Source: Ewingella americana
GTDB taxonomy: Bacteria > Pseudomonadota > Gammaproteobacteria > Enterobacterales > Enterobacteriaceae
DNA length: 64,000 nt
Direction of reading: 5' to 3'
Assembly: GCF_006438725.1 (NCBI RefSeq)
Contig: NZ_RCZD01000003.1
Span: forward strand, 62,001-126,000
Shown here one piece after another: positions 56,944 to 64,000 of this stretch (position 1 is the stretch's first letter; each line of letters opens with the position of its first letter). The position numbers were made by a program, and so were the translations under genes. The notes below the pieces were generated by a model. It searched no databases. It was not told the origin of the DNA and saw nothing but the letters and a program-made list of their open reading frames with translations.

Positions 56944-57711
56944 ATGACGATGAAACTCGGATGGAGGCAGGCGGTGGCGCTGAGCTTTACGATCTGCCTG
57001 CTGACTGGTTGCTCCAGCTCAAAAAATGAGTCAGAGCAGGTTACCGCGACTGGCGCTTCGCAAACGCGCCTGGAGCTTGGGATGGCTTACTTATCTCAAG
57101 GCAATATGGACGGTGCGAAGCAGAATTTACAGAAGTCCGTGGAGGGTGCGCCAGAGGATTATCGCACCCAATTGGGCATGGCGCTTTACGAGCAAAAAAA
57201 CGGCGATAACGCCGCAGCCCAAACCCGCTATCAGCAGGCTTTGAAGCTGGCCCCGCAAAATGGAACTGTGCTGAATAATTACGGTGCGTTTTTGTGTAGT
57301 TTAGGGCAGTATGTACCGGCACAACAGCAGTTTAGCGCCGCTGCCAATGTCCCTGATTACGGTCAGGTGGCTGACAGTCTGGAAAACGCAGGCTACTGTT
57401 TTCTGAAGGCCAATCAGAATGAGGAAGCACGCGTGTTACTGAGTCGGGCATTAAAAATTGATCCTGATAAAGGGGCACCCTTGCTTGCTGAAGCAACCAG
57501 ACAATTTGGTGAAGGGAAACGCGCGCAGGCGCAAGTTCTTCTGGATGTCTATCAACATGTTCTGCCAGCCAGTGCTGAAAGCCTCATGTTACAGATTCGA
57601 TTCGCTGCGTCAGCAAGCAATCCGGTTAGCGTTCAGCGCTACGGTAAGCAGTTGGCGCGAAGTTTTCCACAATCCCAACAGTACCAGCAGTTCTTAGCTA
57701 ATGAATACTGA
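56944..57711 (+). CDS. pilW: PilW/PilF-type TPR lipoprotein
   Basis: 255 residues. Lipoprotein signal ends at Cys23 (ICLLTGC). The mature part is a row of tetratricopeptide repeats ([21 protein letters not shown], shown in part; [44 protein letters not shown]). PilW/PilF proteins are outer-membrane pilotins for type IV pilus secretins. The gene lies between rlmN and rodZ, its usual place in many gamma-proteobacteria though absent in E. coli. It overlaps rodZ by 11 nt. No other pilus genes are in the window. Confidence 0.88.
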   Translation: MTMKLGWRQAVALSFTICLLTGCSSSKNESEQVTATGASQTRLELGMAYLSQGNMDGAKQNLQKSVEGAPEDYRTQLGMALYEQKNGDNAAAQTRYQQALKLAPQNGTVLNNYGAFLCSLGQYVPAQQQFSAAANVPDYGQVADSLENAGYCFLKANQNEEARVLLSRALKIDPDKGAPLLAEATRQFGEGKRAQAQVLLDVYQHVLPASAESLMLQIRFAASASNPVSVQRYGKQLARSFPQSQQYQQFLANEY

Positions 57712-58684
57712 AGCCTCCCAAGAAAATAAAGCCACAATGACGACAGGCGCACGCCTGAGTCAAGCTCGTGAACAGCTGGGACTTAGTCATCAGGCCGTTG
57801 CAGAACGCCTGTGCCTGAAAGTCTCGACTATTCGCCAAATTGAAGACGGGACCACGCCTGCCGACCTCGCGCCGACGTTTTTGCGTGGTTACATTCGCTC
57901 CTACGCTAAATTAGTACACGTTTCAGAAGAAGAGCTTTCAAGCATGATTGGCAAACAAGCGCCAATTAAAGTGCCGAAAGTGGCCTCCATGCAAGGTTTC
58001 TCACTCGGTAAGTCACGCAAGAAACGTGACGGCTGGCTGATGGGCTTTACCTGGTTGGTGGTGTTCGTGATTATCGGTCTGACCGGTGCATGGTGGTGGC
58101 AAAACCATCAGGTGCAGCAGCAAGAGATCGCCACGATGGCTGACCAGTCGACGGCGCAGCTAAATCAGGATAACGGTCAGGGGCAGTCTATTGCCCTGAC
58201 CAGTGGTGATAACCCAAATTCCGCACCAACAGAAGGCGACCCTACTCAAGGTACGCCACCTGCTGATGATGTCGCTGGGGCTGCTCCGGCACAGACAGCG
58301 AATCCTGTCACTTCGAATACCTCTACGGCAGCAAAAGTCCCTGCTCAGCAGGCGCCTGTTGCGGTCTCTACCAGTCAACCTGTGGCTGAAAATGGTCTGC
58401 CGACGGCCAATGCGCAAACTGCCGCTGCGGGAACTGATGCCAACGCTGTGGTTCTGAGTTTTAAGTCTGACTGCTGGCTAGAGATTGGCGATGCGTCTGG
58501 CAAGACGTTGTTCAGTGGTATGAAAAAGGGTGGCGAAACCCTGAATGTGAAAGGCACTGCCCCGTATAAGTTGAAGATTGGTGCACCCGGTGCTGTTACC
58601 ATTCAGTTCCAGGGTAAGCCGGTAGATATGAGTCGTTTTGTTAAATCAAGCCGTGTTGCGAGATTTACTCTGGCTGCCGAATAA
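57701..58684 (+). CDS. rodZ: cytoskeleton protein RodZ
   Basis: 327 residues. An N-terminal helix-turn-helix (about 17-85: [28 protein letters not shown]) binds MreB. One membrane segment (about 111-133, [16 protein letters not shown]) and a Thr/Gln/Ala-rich periplasmic linker follow. The C-terminal beta domain is [21 protein letters not shown] and the end [13 protein letters not shown]. RodZ links MreB to the wall synthesis complex (RodA/PBP2) and so sets rod shape. It starts inside the end of pilW and precedes ispG, the conserved order. Confidence 0.95.
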   Translation: MNTEASQENKATMTTGARLSQAREQLGLSHQAVAERLCLKVSTIRQIEDGTTPADLAPTFLRGYIRSYAKLVHVSEEELSSMIGKQAPIKVPKVASMQGFSLGKSRKKRDGWLMGFTWLVVFVIIGLTGAWWWQNHQVQQQEIATMADQSTAQLNQDNGQGQSIALTSGDNPNSAPTEGDPTQGTPPADDVAGAAPAQTANPVTSNTSTAAKVPAQQAPVAVSTSQPVAENGLPTANAQTAAAGTDANAVVLSFKSDCWLEIGDASGKTLFSGMKKGGETLNVKGTAPYKLKIGAPGAVTIQFQGKPVDMSRFVKSSRVARFTLAAE

Positions 58685-58726
58685 TTCGGCAGCTGGTCAT
58701 TGTTTGCAACAAGGGGGGAGTAAGTC

Positions 58727-59848
58727 ATGCATAACCAAGCACCCATTATCCGTCGGAAATCAACCCGGATTTACGTCGGCAAGGTGCCTATCGGTGATGG
58801 TGCGCCGATTGCCGTGCAATCAATGACCAACACCCGTACCACTGATGTCGCGGCCACCGTCGCGCAGATCAAAGCGCTGGAACGTGTCGGCGTTGATATT
58901 GTTCGCGTGTCGGTTCCTACCATGGATGCCGCAGAGGCCTTCAAACTCATCAAGCAGCAGGTCAACGTCCCGTTGGTCGCTGATATCCACTTTGATTACC
59001 GTATTGCGCTGCAAGTTGCAGAATACGGCGTGGATTGCCTGCGTATTAACCCAGGTAACATCGGCAACGAGTCCCGCATCCGTTCCGTGGTTGACTGCGC
59101 ACGCGATAAAAATATTCCAATACGTATTGGCGTGAACGGTGGTTCCCTGGAAAAAGATATCCAGGAAAAGTACGGCGAACCTACGCCGGAAGCCCTGCTT
59201 GAGTCCGCTATGCGTCATGTCGACATTCTTGATCGCCTCAACTTTGATCAGTTCAAAGTCAGCGTCAAAGCTTCTGATGTTTTCCTGGCCGTTGAGTCTT
59301 ATCGCCTGCTGGCTTCGCGTATTGACCAGCCGCTGCATTTGGGGATCACCGAAGCCGGTGGTCTGCGCAGTGGTTCGGTTAAATCTGCCATTGGCCTCGG
59401 TTTGCTGTTGTCCGAAGGTATTGGCGATACACTGCGTGTCTCACTGGCGGCCGACCCGGTCGAAGAAGTTAAAGTCGGTTTCGACATTTTAAAATCACTG
59501 CGCATTCGTGCTCGCGGCATTAACTTCATTGCCTGCCCAACCTGTTCTCGGCAGGAGTTTGATGTGATAGGCACGGTAAATGCCTTGGAACAACGCCTTG
59601 AAGATCTGATCACCCCGATGGATATCTCCATTATCGGCTGTGTAGTCAACGGGCCGGGTGAAGCGCTGGTTTCTACCATTGGCGTAACCGGTGGTCATAA
59701 CAAGAGCGGTTTTTACGAAGATGGCGTGCGCCAGAGAGAGCGCTTTGATAATGAGAAAATGATCGACCAACTTGAAGCGAAGATCCGCGCCAAAGCGGCT
59801 GTCATGGATAAGAGTAATCGTATCGTTATCAATCATCTTGAAAAGTAA
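58727..59848 (+). CDS. ispG: 4-hydroxy-3-methylbut-2-enyl diphosphate synthase (flavodoxin)
   Basis: 373 residues, as in E. coli (372). The [4Fe-4S] ligands Cys270 and Cys273 ([11 protein letters not shown]) and Cys305 ([12 protein letters not shown]) are present, with the TIM-barrel start [20 protein letters not shown]. It converts MEcPP to HMBPP in the non-mevalonate isoprenoid pathway. A strong GGGGGGAG site precedes the ATG. Its cluster must be built although the local isc genes are missing. Confidence 0.97.
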   Translation: MHNQAPIIRRKSTRIYVGKVPIGDGAPIAVQSMTNTRTTDVAATVAQIKALERVGVDIVRVSVPTMDAAEAFKLIKQQVNVPLVADIHFDYRIALQVAEYGVDCLRINPGNIGNESRIRSVVDCARDKNIPIRIGVNGGSLEKDIQEKYGEPTPEALLESAMRHVDILDRLNFDQFKVSVKASDVFLAVESYRLLASRIDQPLHLGITEAGGLRSGSVKSAIGLGLLLSEGIGDTLRVSLAADPVEEVKVGFDILKSLRIRARGINFIACPTCSRQEFDVIGTVNALEQRLEDLITPMDISIIGCVVNGPGEALVSTIGVTGGHNKSGFYEDGVRQRERFDNEKMIDQLEAKIRAKAAVMDKSNRIVINHLEK

Positions 59849-59914
59849 CATCGGTTGCGGGCGTCAGAATACGCCTGCATTATATTGAACCCGACAGTGG
59901 GAAGCGTCTGCGCG

Positions 59915-59944
59915 TTGAACCGCATGACCCAAAGCCCCTATAAT
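59915..59944 (+). promoter_or_regulatory. hisS promoter
   Basis: TTGAAC (59915-59920), 18-nt spacer, TATAAT (59939-59944), 35 nt before the hisS start: a good sigma-70 promoter. Confidence 0.75.
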
Positions 59945-59979
59945 CGGGTTCATTTTTTATAAAACGATAGAGAATTGAC

Positions 59980-61254
59980 GTGGCGAAGAATATCCAGGCC
60001 ATCCGTGGCATGAATGATTACCTGCCGGAAGATACCGCTCTGTGGCAGAAGATCGAAGGCATCCTCAAGCAGGTGTTGGGTAATTACGGATACAATGAAA
60101 TCCGTATGCCGATTGTAGAGCAGACCCCGTTATTTAAACGCGCCATTGGTGAAGTGACTGATGTCGTGGAAAAAGAGATGTATTCCTTCGAAGACCGCAA
60201 CGGTGAAAGCCTGACGCTGCGTCCTGAAGGGACTGCTGGCTGCGTGCGTGCCGGCATTGAACATGGTCTGCTGTACAATCAGGAACAACGTCTGTGGTAC
60301 ATCGGTCCGATGTTCCGTTATGAGCGCCCGCAAAAAGGTCGTTATCGCCAATTCAACCAGTTGGGTGTGGAAGTCTTTGGTCTGCAAGGCCCGGACATTG
60401 ATGCTGAATTGATCCTGCTGACTGCCCGCTGGTGGCGTGCTTTGGGTATTTCTGAGCATGTTGCCCTGGAGCTGAACTCAATCGGTTCGCTTGAAGCGCG
60501 TGCCAGCTACCGCGAGGCGTTGGTGGCCTATCTCGAACAGCATAAAGATAAGCTGGACGAAGACTGTAAACGCCGCATGTACACTAATCCGCTGCGTGTT
60601 CTGGACTCTAAAAACCCTGACGTGCAGGTTCTGCTGAACGATGCGCCTGAGCTGGCTGATTATCTGGATCCTGAATCTAAAGAACACTTTGCTGGTCTGT
60701 GTGAACTTTTAGAGCAAGCAGGTATCCCATATACGGTTAATCAACGTCTTGTGCGTGGTCTGGATTATTACAACCGCACCGTGTTCGAATGGGTAACCAC
60801 CAATCTTGGCGCGCAGGGTACTGTGTGTGCGGGTGGCCGTTACGATGGGCTGGTCGAACAATTGGGTGGCCGGGCAACGCCTGCTGTCGGTTTTGCGATG
60901 GGCCTTGAGCGTTTAGTGTTACTGGTTCAGGCTGTGAATCCTGATTTTAAAGCGCCTGCCACCGTGGATGCGTATGTGATCTCTTCCGGTGCCGGTACTC
61001 AGAGTGCGGCCATGCAACTGGCTGAATCACTGCGTGACTCGCTGCCAGAGCTGAAAGTGATGACTAACTACGGCGGTGGCAACTTCAAGAAACAGTTTGC
61101 CCGCGCTGACAAATGGGGAGCGCGTGTCGCTCTGGTATTAGGTGAAAACGAAGTCGCGGCCCACCAGGTAGTGATTAAAGATCTGCTAAACGGTGAGCAA
61201 GAAACGCTGGCGCAAGGCGATCTCGCTGCACGTCTGGCCTCGATGATAGGTTAA
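59980..61254 (+). CDS. hisS: histidyl-tRNA synthetase
   Basis: 424 residues, the E. coli length, and like it starting at GTG (59980). Class II motifs are clear: motif 2 around [15 protein letters not shown], the histidine-specific [15 protein letters not shown] and motif 3 [17 protein letters not shown]. The C-terminal anticodon-binding domain contains [19 protein letters not shown]. It charges tRNA-His. yfgM follows after 13 nt. Confidence 0.98.
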   Translation: MAKNIQAIRGMNDYLPEDTALWQKIEGILKQVLGNYGYNEIRMPIVEQTPLFKRAIGEVTDVVEKEMYSFEDRNGESLTLRPEGTAGCVRAGIEHGLLYNQEQRLWYIGPMFRYERPQKGRYRQFNQLGVEVFGLQGPDIDAELILLTARWWRALGISEHVALELNSIGSLEARASYREALVAYLEQHKDKLDEDCKRRMYTNPLRVLDSKNPDVQVLLNDAPELADYLDPESKEHFAGLCELLEQAGIPYTVNQRLVRGLDYYNRTVFEWVTTNLGAQGTVCAGGRYDGLVEQLGGRATPAVGFAMGLERLVLLVQAVNPDFKAPATVDAYVISSGAGTQSAAMQLAESLRDSLPELKVMTNYGGGNFKKQFARADKWGARVALVLGENEVAAHQVVIKDLLNGEQETLAQGDLAARLASMIG

Positions 61255-61267
61255 GGAGAAGGACCAC

Positions 61268-61888
61268 GTGGAAGTCTATACCACTGAAAATGAACAGGTT
61301 GATGCCGTACGTCGTTTCTTTGCTGAAAATGGAAAAGCATTGGCGATAGGTGTTGTACTTGGTATTGCCGCGTTGGGTGGCTGGCGTTACTGGCAAAGCC
61401 ACCAAAGTTCAGCGATGACCGAAGCTTCCGCTGCTTTCCAGCAAGCCAATCAGGCCATGATGGATAAAAAAGCGCAGGGCATTGAAGATCTTGAGAAGTT
61501 TGCCCAGAGCAACAGCAATAATTACGGCGTGTTTGCTGCGCTGCAACTGTCAGACCATTTCGTGAATGCTAAAGACTTTGCCAATGCCGAGAAACAACTT
61601 GTTCAGGCACAGGGTCAGGCAAAAGAAGAAAACTTGTTGTCGCTGGTAAACCTGCGTTTAGCGCGTGTCCAGATGCAGCAAAACAAATTCGATGACGCAC
61701 TCAAAACGTTAGACGGCGTGAAGGGTGAAGGCTGGACAGCGCTGCAACAAGATGTTCGCGGTAATGTCCTGCTGGCGAAAGGCGATGCAAAAGGCGCACG
61801 TGAAGCCTACAGCAAAGGCCTCGAATCTAAACCTTCTCAAACGCTGCAATCCATGATGCGTATGAAATTGAACAACTTATCCAGCTAA
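61268..61888 (+). CDS. yfgM: YfgM, periplasmic chaperone-network TPR protein
   Basis: 206 residues with GTG start 61268 after AAGGAG. A short cytoplasmic start (EVYTTENEQVDAVRRFF) leads into one membrane segment (about 23-42, ALAIGVVLGIAALGGWRYW), then helical TPR-like repeats (ARVQMQQNKFDDALKTL, GDAKGAREAYSKGL). YfgM in E. coli associates with PpiD at the SecYEG translocon and affects Rcs signalling. It lies between hisS and bamB, 11 nt from the latter, so it is probably co-transcribed. Confidence 0.94.
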   Translation: MEVYTTENEQVDAVRRFFAENGKALAIGVVLGIAALGGWRYWQSHQSSAMTEASAAFQQANQAMMDKKAQGIEDLEKFAQSNSNNYGVFAALQLSDHFVNAKDFANAEKQLVQAQGQAKEENLLSLVNLRLARVQMQQNKFDDALKTLDGVKGEGWTALQQDVRGNVLLAKGDAKGAREAYSKGLESKPSQTLQSMMRMKLNNLSS

Positions 61889-61899
61889 GGGGAACCCCG

Positions 61900-63081
61900 A
61901 TGCAATTGCGTAAAACACTCTTGGTAGGATGGGTCTCTATTGCCCTGCTGAGTGGCTGTTCTTTGTTTAACAGCGAAGAAGATGTCGTCAAGATGTCCCC
62001 GTTGCCGAAAGTTGAAAACCAATTCACGCCGACGCAGGTCTGGAGTACTTCCGTCGGTGATGGCGTAGGCGATTACTACTCGCACCTTCGTCCAGCCTGG
62101 CAAGATAATACAATTTATGCCGCAGACCGTTTTGGTGTCGTAAAAGCGCTGGATGCGGACAGCGGTAAAGAAAAGTGGAAAGTGAATCTGTCTGAAAAGA
62201 CGGGCTTCTTCTCTAGCAATAACTCAGCGCAGCTCACTGGCGGCGTCGCGGCGGCTGGCTCGCATATCTATGTTGGCAGCGAGAAAGCCATTGTTTATGC
62301 GCTGAACAGCAGCGACGGTACTATTGCCTGGCAGACCAAAGTGGCGGGCGAAGCGCTTTCCCGTCCGGTTATCAGCGATGGCCTGGTGCTGATTCACACC
62401 GGCAACGGTATGTTGCAGGGTCTGAATGAAGCTGATGGTACCATTCAGTGGACGGCTAACCTGGATATGCCAACGCTCTCTCTGCGTGGCGAGTCTGCTC
62501 CCGCGACAGCATTTGGCGCAGCTATTGTCGGTGGTGACAGCGGCCGCGTGAGCGCCGTGCTGATGAAAGAAGGCCAGCTTATCTGGCAGCAACGTATTTC
62601 TCAGCCAAGTGGTGCCACGGAAATTGATCGTCTGAGTGATGTTGATACTACCCCGGTAATCGTTGATGGCGTGATTTACGCGCTGGCTTACAACGGTAAT
62701 CTGGTGGCGATGGATCTGCGTTCCGGTCAGATAATGTGGAAACGTGATGTCGGTTCAGTCAACGATTTCATCGTCGACGCGGGTCACATCTACATCGTTG
62801 ATCAAGATGACCGTGTGATAGCACTTGATACCCAGGGTGGCGTAAGTCTCTGGCGTCAAAGCGATTTATTACATCGTAATTTGACAGCTCCGGTGCTGTA
62901 TAATGGTTATATTGTGGTCGGTGATTCCGAAGGCTACCTGCACTGGCTCAACACCACTGACGGGCGTTTCGTTGCCCAGCAGAAAGTTGACAGCTCCGGT
63001 TTCCTGAGCTCGCCAATCGTGGCAAGTGACAAGCTGGTGATTCAGGCGAAAGGCGGTGAGGTTTACTCCTTTACCCGCTAA
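61900..63081 (+). CDS. bamB: outer membrane assembly lipoprotein BamB
   Basis: 393 residues (E. coli 392). The lipoprotein signal ends at Cys20 (VSIALLSGC). The mature part is an eight-bladed beta-propeller of PQQ-like repeats: VVKALDADSGKEKWKVNL, AIVYALNSSDGTIAWQTKV, NLVAMDLRSGQIMWKRDVG and RVIALDTQGGVSLWRQ. BamB assists BamA in folding outer-membrane proteins. It ends in EVYSFTR, and a terminator-like hairpin follows before der. Confidence 0.97.
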   Translation: MQLRKTLLVGWVSIALLSGCSLFNSEEDVVKMSPLPKVENQFTPTQVWSTSVGDGVGDYYSHLRPAWQDNTIYAADRFGVVKALDADSGKEKWKVNLSEKTGFFSSNNSAQLTGGVAAAGSHIYVGSEKAIVYALNSSDGTIAWQTKVAGEALSRPVISDGLVLIHTGNGMLQGLNEADGTIQWTANLDMPTLSLRGESAPATAFGAAIVGGDSGRVSAVLMKEGQLIWQQRISQPSGATEIDRLSDVDTTPVIVDGVIYALAYNGNLVAMDLRSGQIMWKRDVGSVNDFIVDAGHIYIVDQDDRVIALDTQGGVSLWRQSDLLHRNLTAPVLYNGYIVVGDSEGYLHWLNTTDGRFVAQQKVDSSGFLSSPIVASDKLVIQAKGGEVYSFTR

Positions 63082-63127
63082 CGTTTGCTCACCGCATCTG
63101 GCCAGCGATTGATGTTAATCGGGCTTA

Positions 63128-63160
63128 AAAACGGCTCCTGAATAGCTCAGGGGCCGTTTC
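63128..63160 (+). terminator. hairpin after bamB, probable terminator
   Basis: AACGGCTCCTGA / TCAGGGGCCGTT stem with small mismatches, followed by a short T-rich stretch. Confidence 0.6.
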
Positions 63161-63325
63161 GTATTCTGAAATATGCGCAGTCGAGCACCCTCGCATGCGA
63201 TGTAATGAATTGATTTATAGTGATTTGCGGTTTTTACCGCGCTGTAATTTTTAATGTTTTGCGTTATAACTTTTGCATTAAAATTGTGCATTAAAACTTT
63301 TTGCAATAAAAATTGAGGCTTCAAA

Positions 63326-64000
63326 ATGATACCTGTCGTCGCGCTGGTTGGGCGCCCGAATGTGGGTAAATCCACTTTATTTAACCGTTTAACCAAAACG
63401 CGTGATGCGTTGGTGGCGGATTTCCCGGGGCTAACGCGTGACCGCAAGTATGGTCGTGCCGAAATTGAGGGTAACGAATTCATCATCGTTGATACCGGGG
63501 GTATTGACGGTACTGAAGACGGCGTTGAAACCCGTATGGCAGGGCAGTCATTGCTGGCTATCGAAGAAGCTGACATCGTGCTGTTTATGGTCGATGCGCG
63601 CGCGGGCCTGATGCCTGCTGATCAGGGCATTGCCCAGCATCTTCGCAGCCGTGAAAAAGCCACCTTCCTGGTCGCGAACAAAACCGATGGCCTCGACCCT
63701 GACAGCGCAGTGGGCGATTTTTACGCCCTGGGCTTGGGTGAAGTTTATCCGATTGCGGCTTCCCATGGTCGTGGTGTGGCGCAACTGATCGAGCACGTAC
63801 TGGTGCCGTTCGTGGGTGCCAAGCCGGAAGAAGTTGAACTGACCGACGAAGAGGCTAACGCCGCTTATTGGGCTGAACAGGAAGCCTCGTTGGCAGAAGA
63901 TGAGATCCCAGCCGACGTTGAAGATGATTTTGACCCACGCACTTTGCCAATCAAACTGGCCATTGTAGGGCGTCCTAACGTAGGCAAGTCCACACTAACT
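63326..64000 (+). CDS. der: ribosome-assembly GTPase Der, 3' end cut by window
   Basis: ATG 63326 with TTGAGG upstream opens a frame that runs to the window edge (225 codons of about 490-500). The first G domain has [14 protein letters not shown] (P-loop), DFPGLTRDR (switch), DTGGID and NKTDG. An acidic linker ([33 protein letters not shown]) leads to the start of the second G domain ([14 protein letters not shown]) exactly at the edge. Der (EngA), with its two GTPase domains, is needed for 50S subunit maturation. Confidence 0.96.
   Translation, partial: MIPVVALVGRPNVGKSTLFNRLTKTRDALVADFPGLTRDRKYGRAEIEGNEFIIVDTGGIDGTEDGVETRMAGQSLLAIEEADIVLFMVDARAGLMPADQGIAQHLRSREKATFLVANKTDGLDPDSAVGDFYALGLGEVYPIAASHGRGVAQLIEHVLVPFVGAKPEEVELTDEEANAAYWAEQEASLAEDEIPADVEDDFDPRTLPIKLAIVGRPNVGKSTLT

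Overview
The window is chromosomal DNA from a gamma-proteobacterium of the order Enterobacterales. The right half keeps the enterobacterial order glmY-glrK-qseG-glrR-glnB, hmp/glyA, hcaT/csiE, suhB-trmJ-iscR-iscS-pepB-sseB and ndk-rlmN-pilW-rodZ-ispG-hisS-yfgM-bamB-der, with products close to the E. coli proteins. pilW between rlmN and rodZ, a full-length cyclic beta-1,2-glucan synthase, and a MesX homologue point to the Serratia/Rahnella/Ewingella (Yersiniaceae-like) side rather than Escherichia. The genus cannot be fixed from sequence reading alone.

Left end (1-6 kb) is accessory. It opens with the 5' part of mesX on the minus strand. A three-gene minus-strand operon follows (ABM-fold monooxygenase, double-ACT protein, ArsR-type regulator). 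Then comes a low-GC stretch of effector-like debris: a truncated Hcp (type VI tube protein) gene overlapping an exported immunity-like gene, a second ABM protein, a broken ADP-ribosyltransferase-like toxin fragment, and an intact YopT/C58-type cysteine protease homologue. A degraded second copy of the cgs 3' end lies on the far side of the protease gene, so that gene sits between two related sequences.

6-30 kb: the 8.6-kb cyclic glucan synthase gene, an AraC regulator with a DMT exporter, an LVIVD-repeat protein divergent from a ybdH-like dehydrogenase, an XRE-type membrane regulator, a run of small exported proteins and lipoproteins (YdcA-, YiaF-, YaiW- and YnfC-like), a CspA-family gene, the mmuP-mmuM S-methylmethionine operon, two very small exported or membrane ORFs, and yhjX.

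30-46 kb: a second mrdA-type PBP2 gene without rodA lies beside the sRNA gene glmY. glmY has a clear sigma-54 promoter and a perfect GlrR box and precedes its own regulator operon glrK-qseG-glrR. glnB, hmp with an NsrR site, glyA, hcaT, csiE, a zevAB-like metal pair, suhB and trmJ follow.

46-50 kb is the most unusual part. iscR is followed by a strong terminator, then by an iscS whose C-terminal tail is missing, and then directly by pepB-sseB. iscU, iscA, hscB, hscA, fdx and iscX, which normally lie between iscS and pepB, are absent here. The iron-sulfur assembly operon has apparently collapsed to a regulator and a desulfurase.

50-64 kb: an alpha-glucoside PTS / 6-phospho-alpha-glucosidase / RpiR operon with a perfect 22-bp palindrome upstream, then the conserved ndk to der block. 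der runs off the right edge. No tRNA, rRNA, CRISPR array or complete insertion sequence was recognised.
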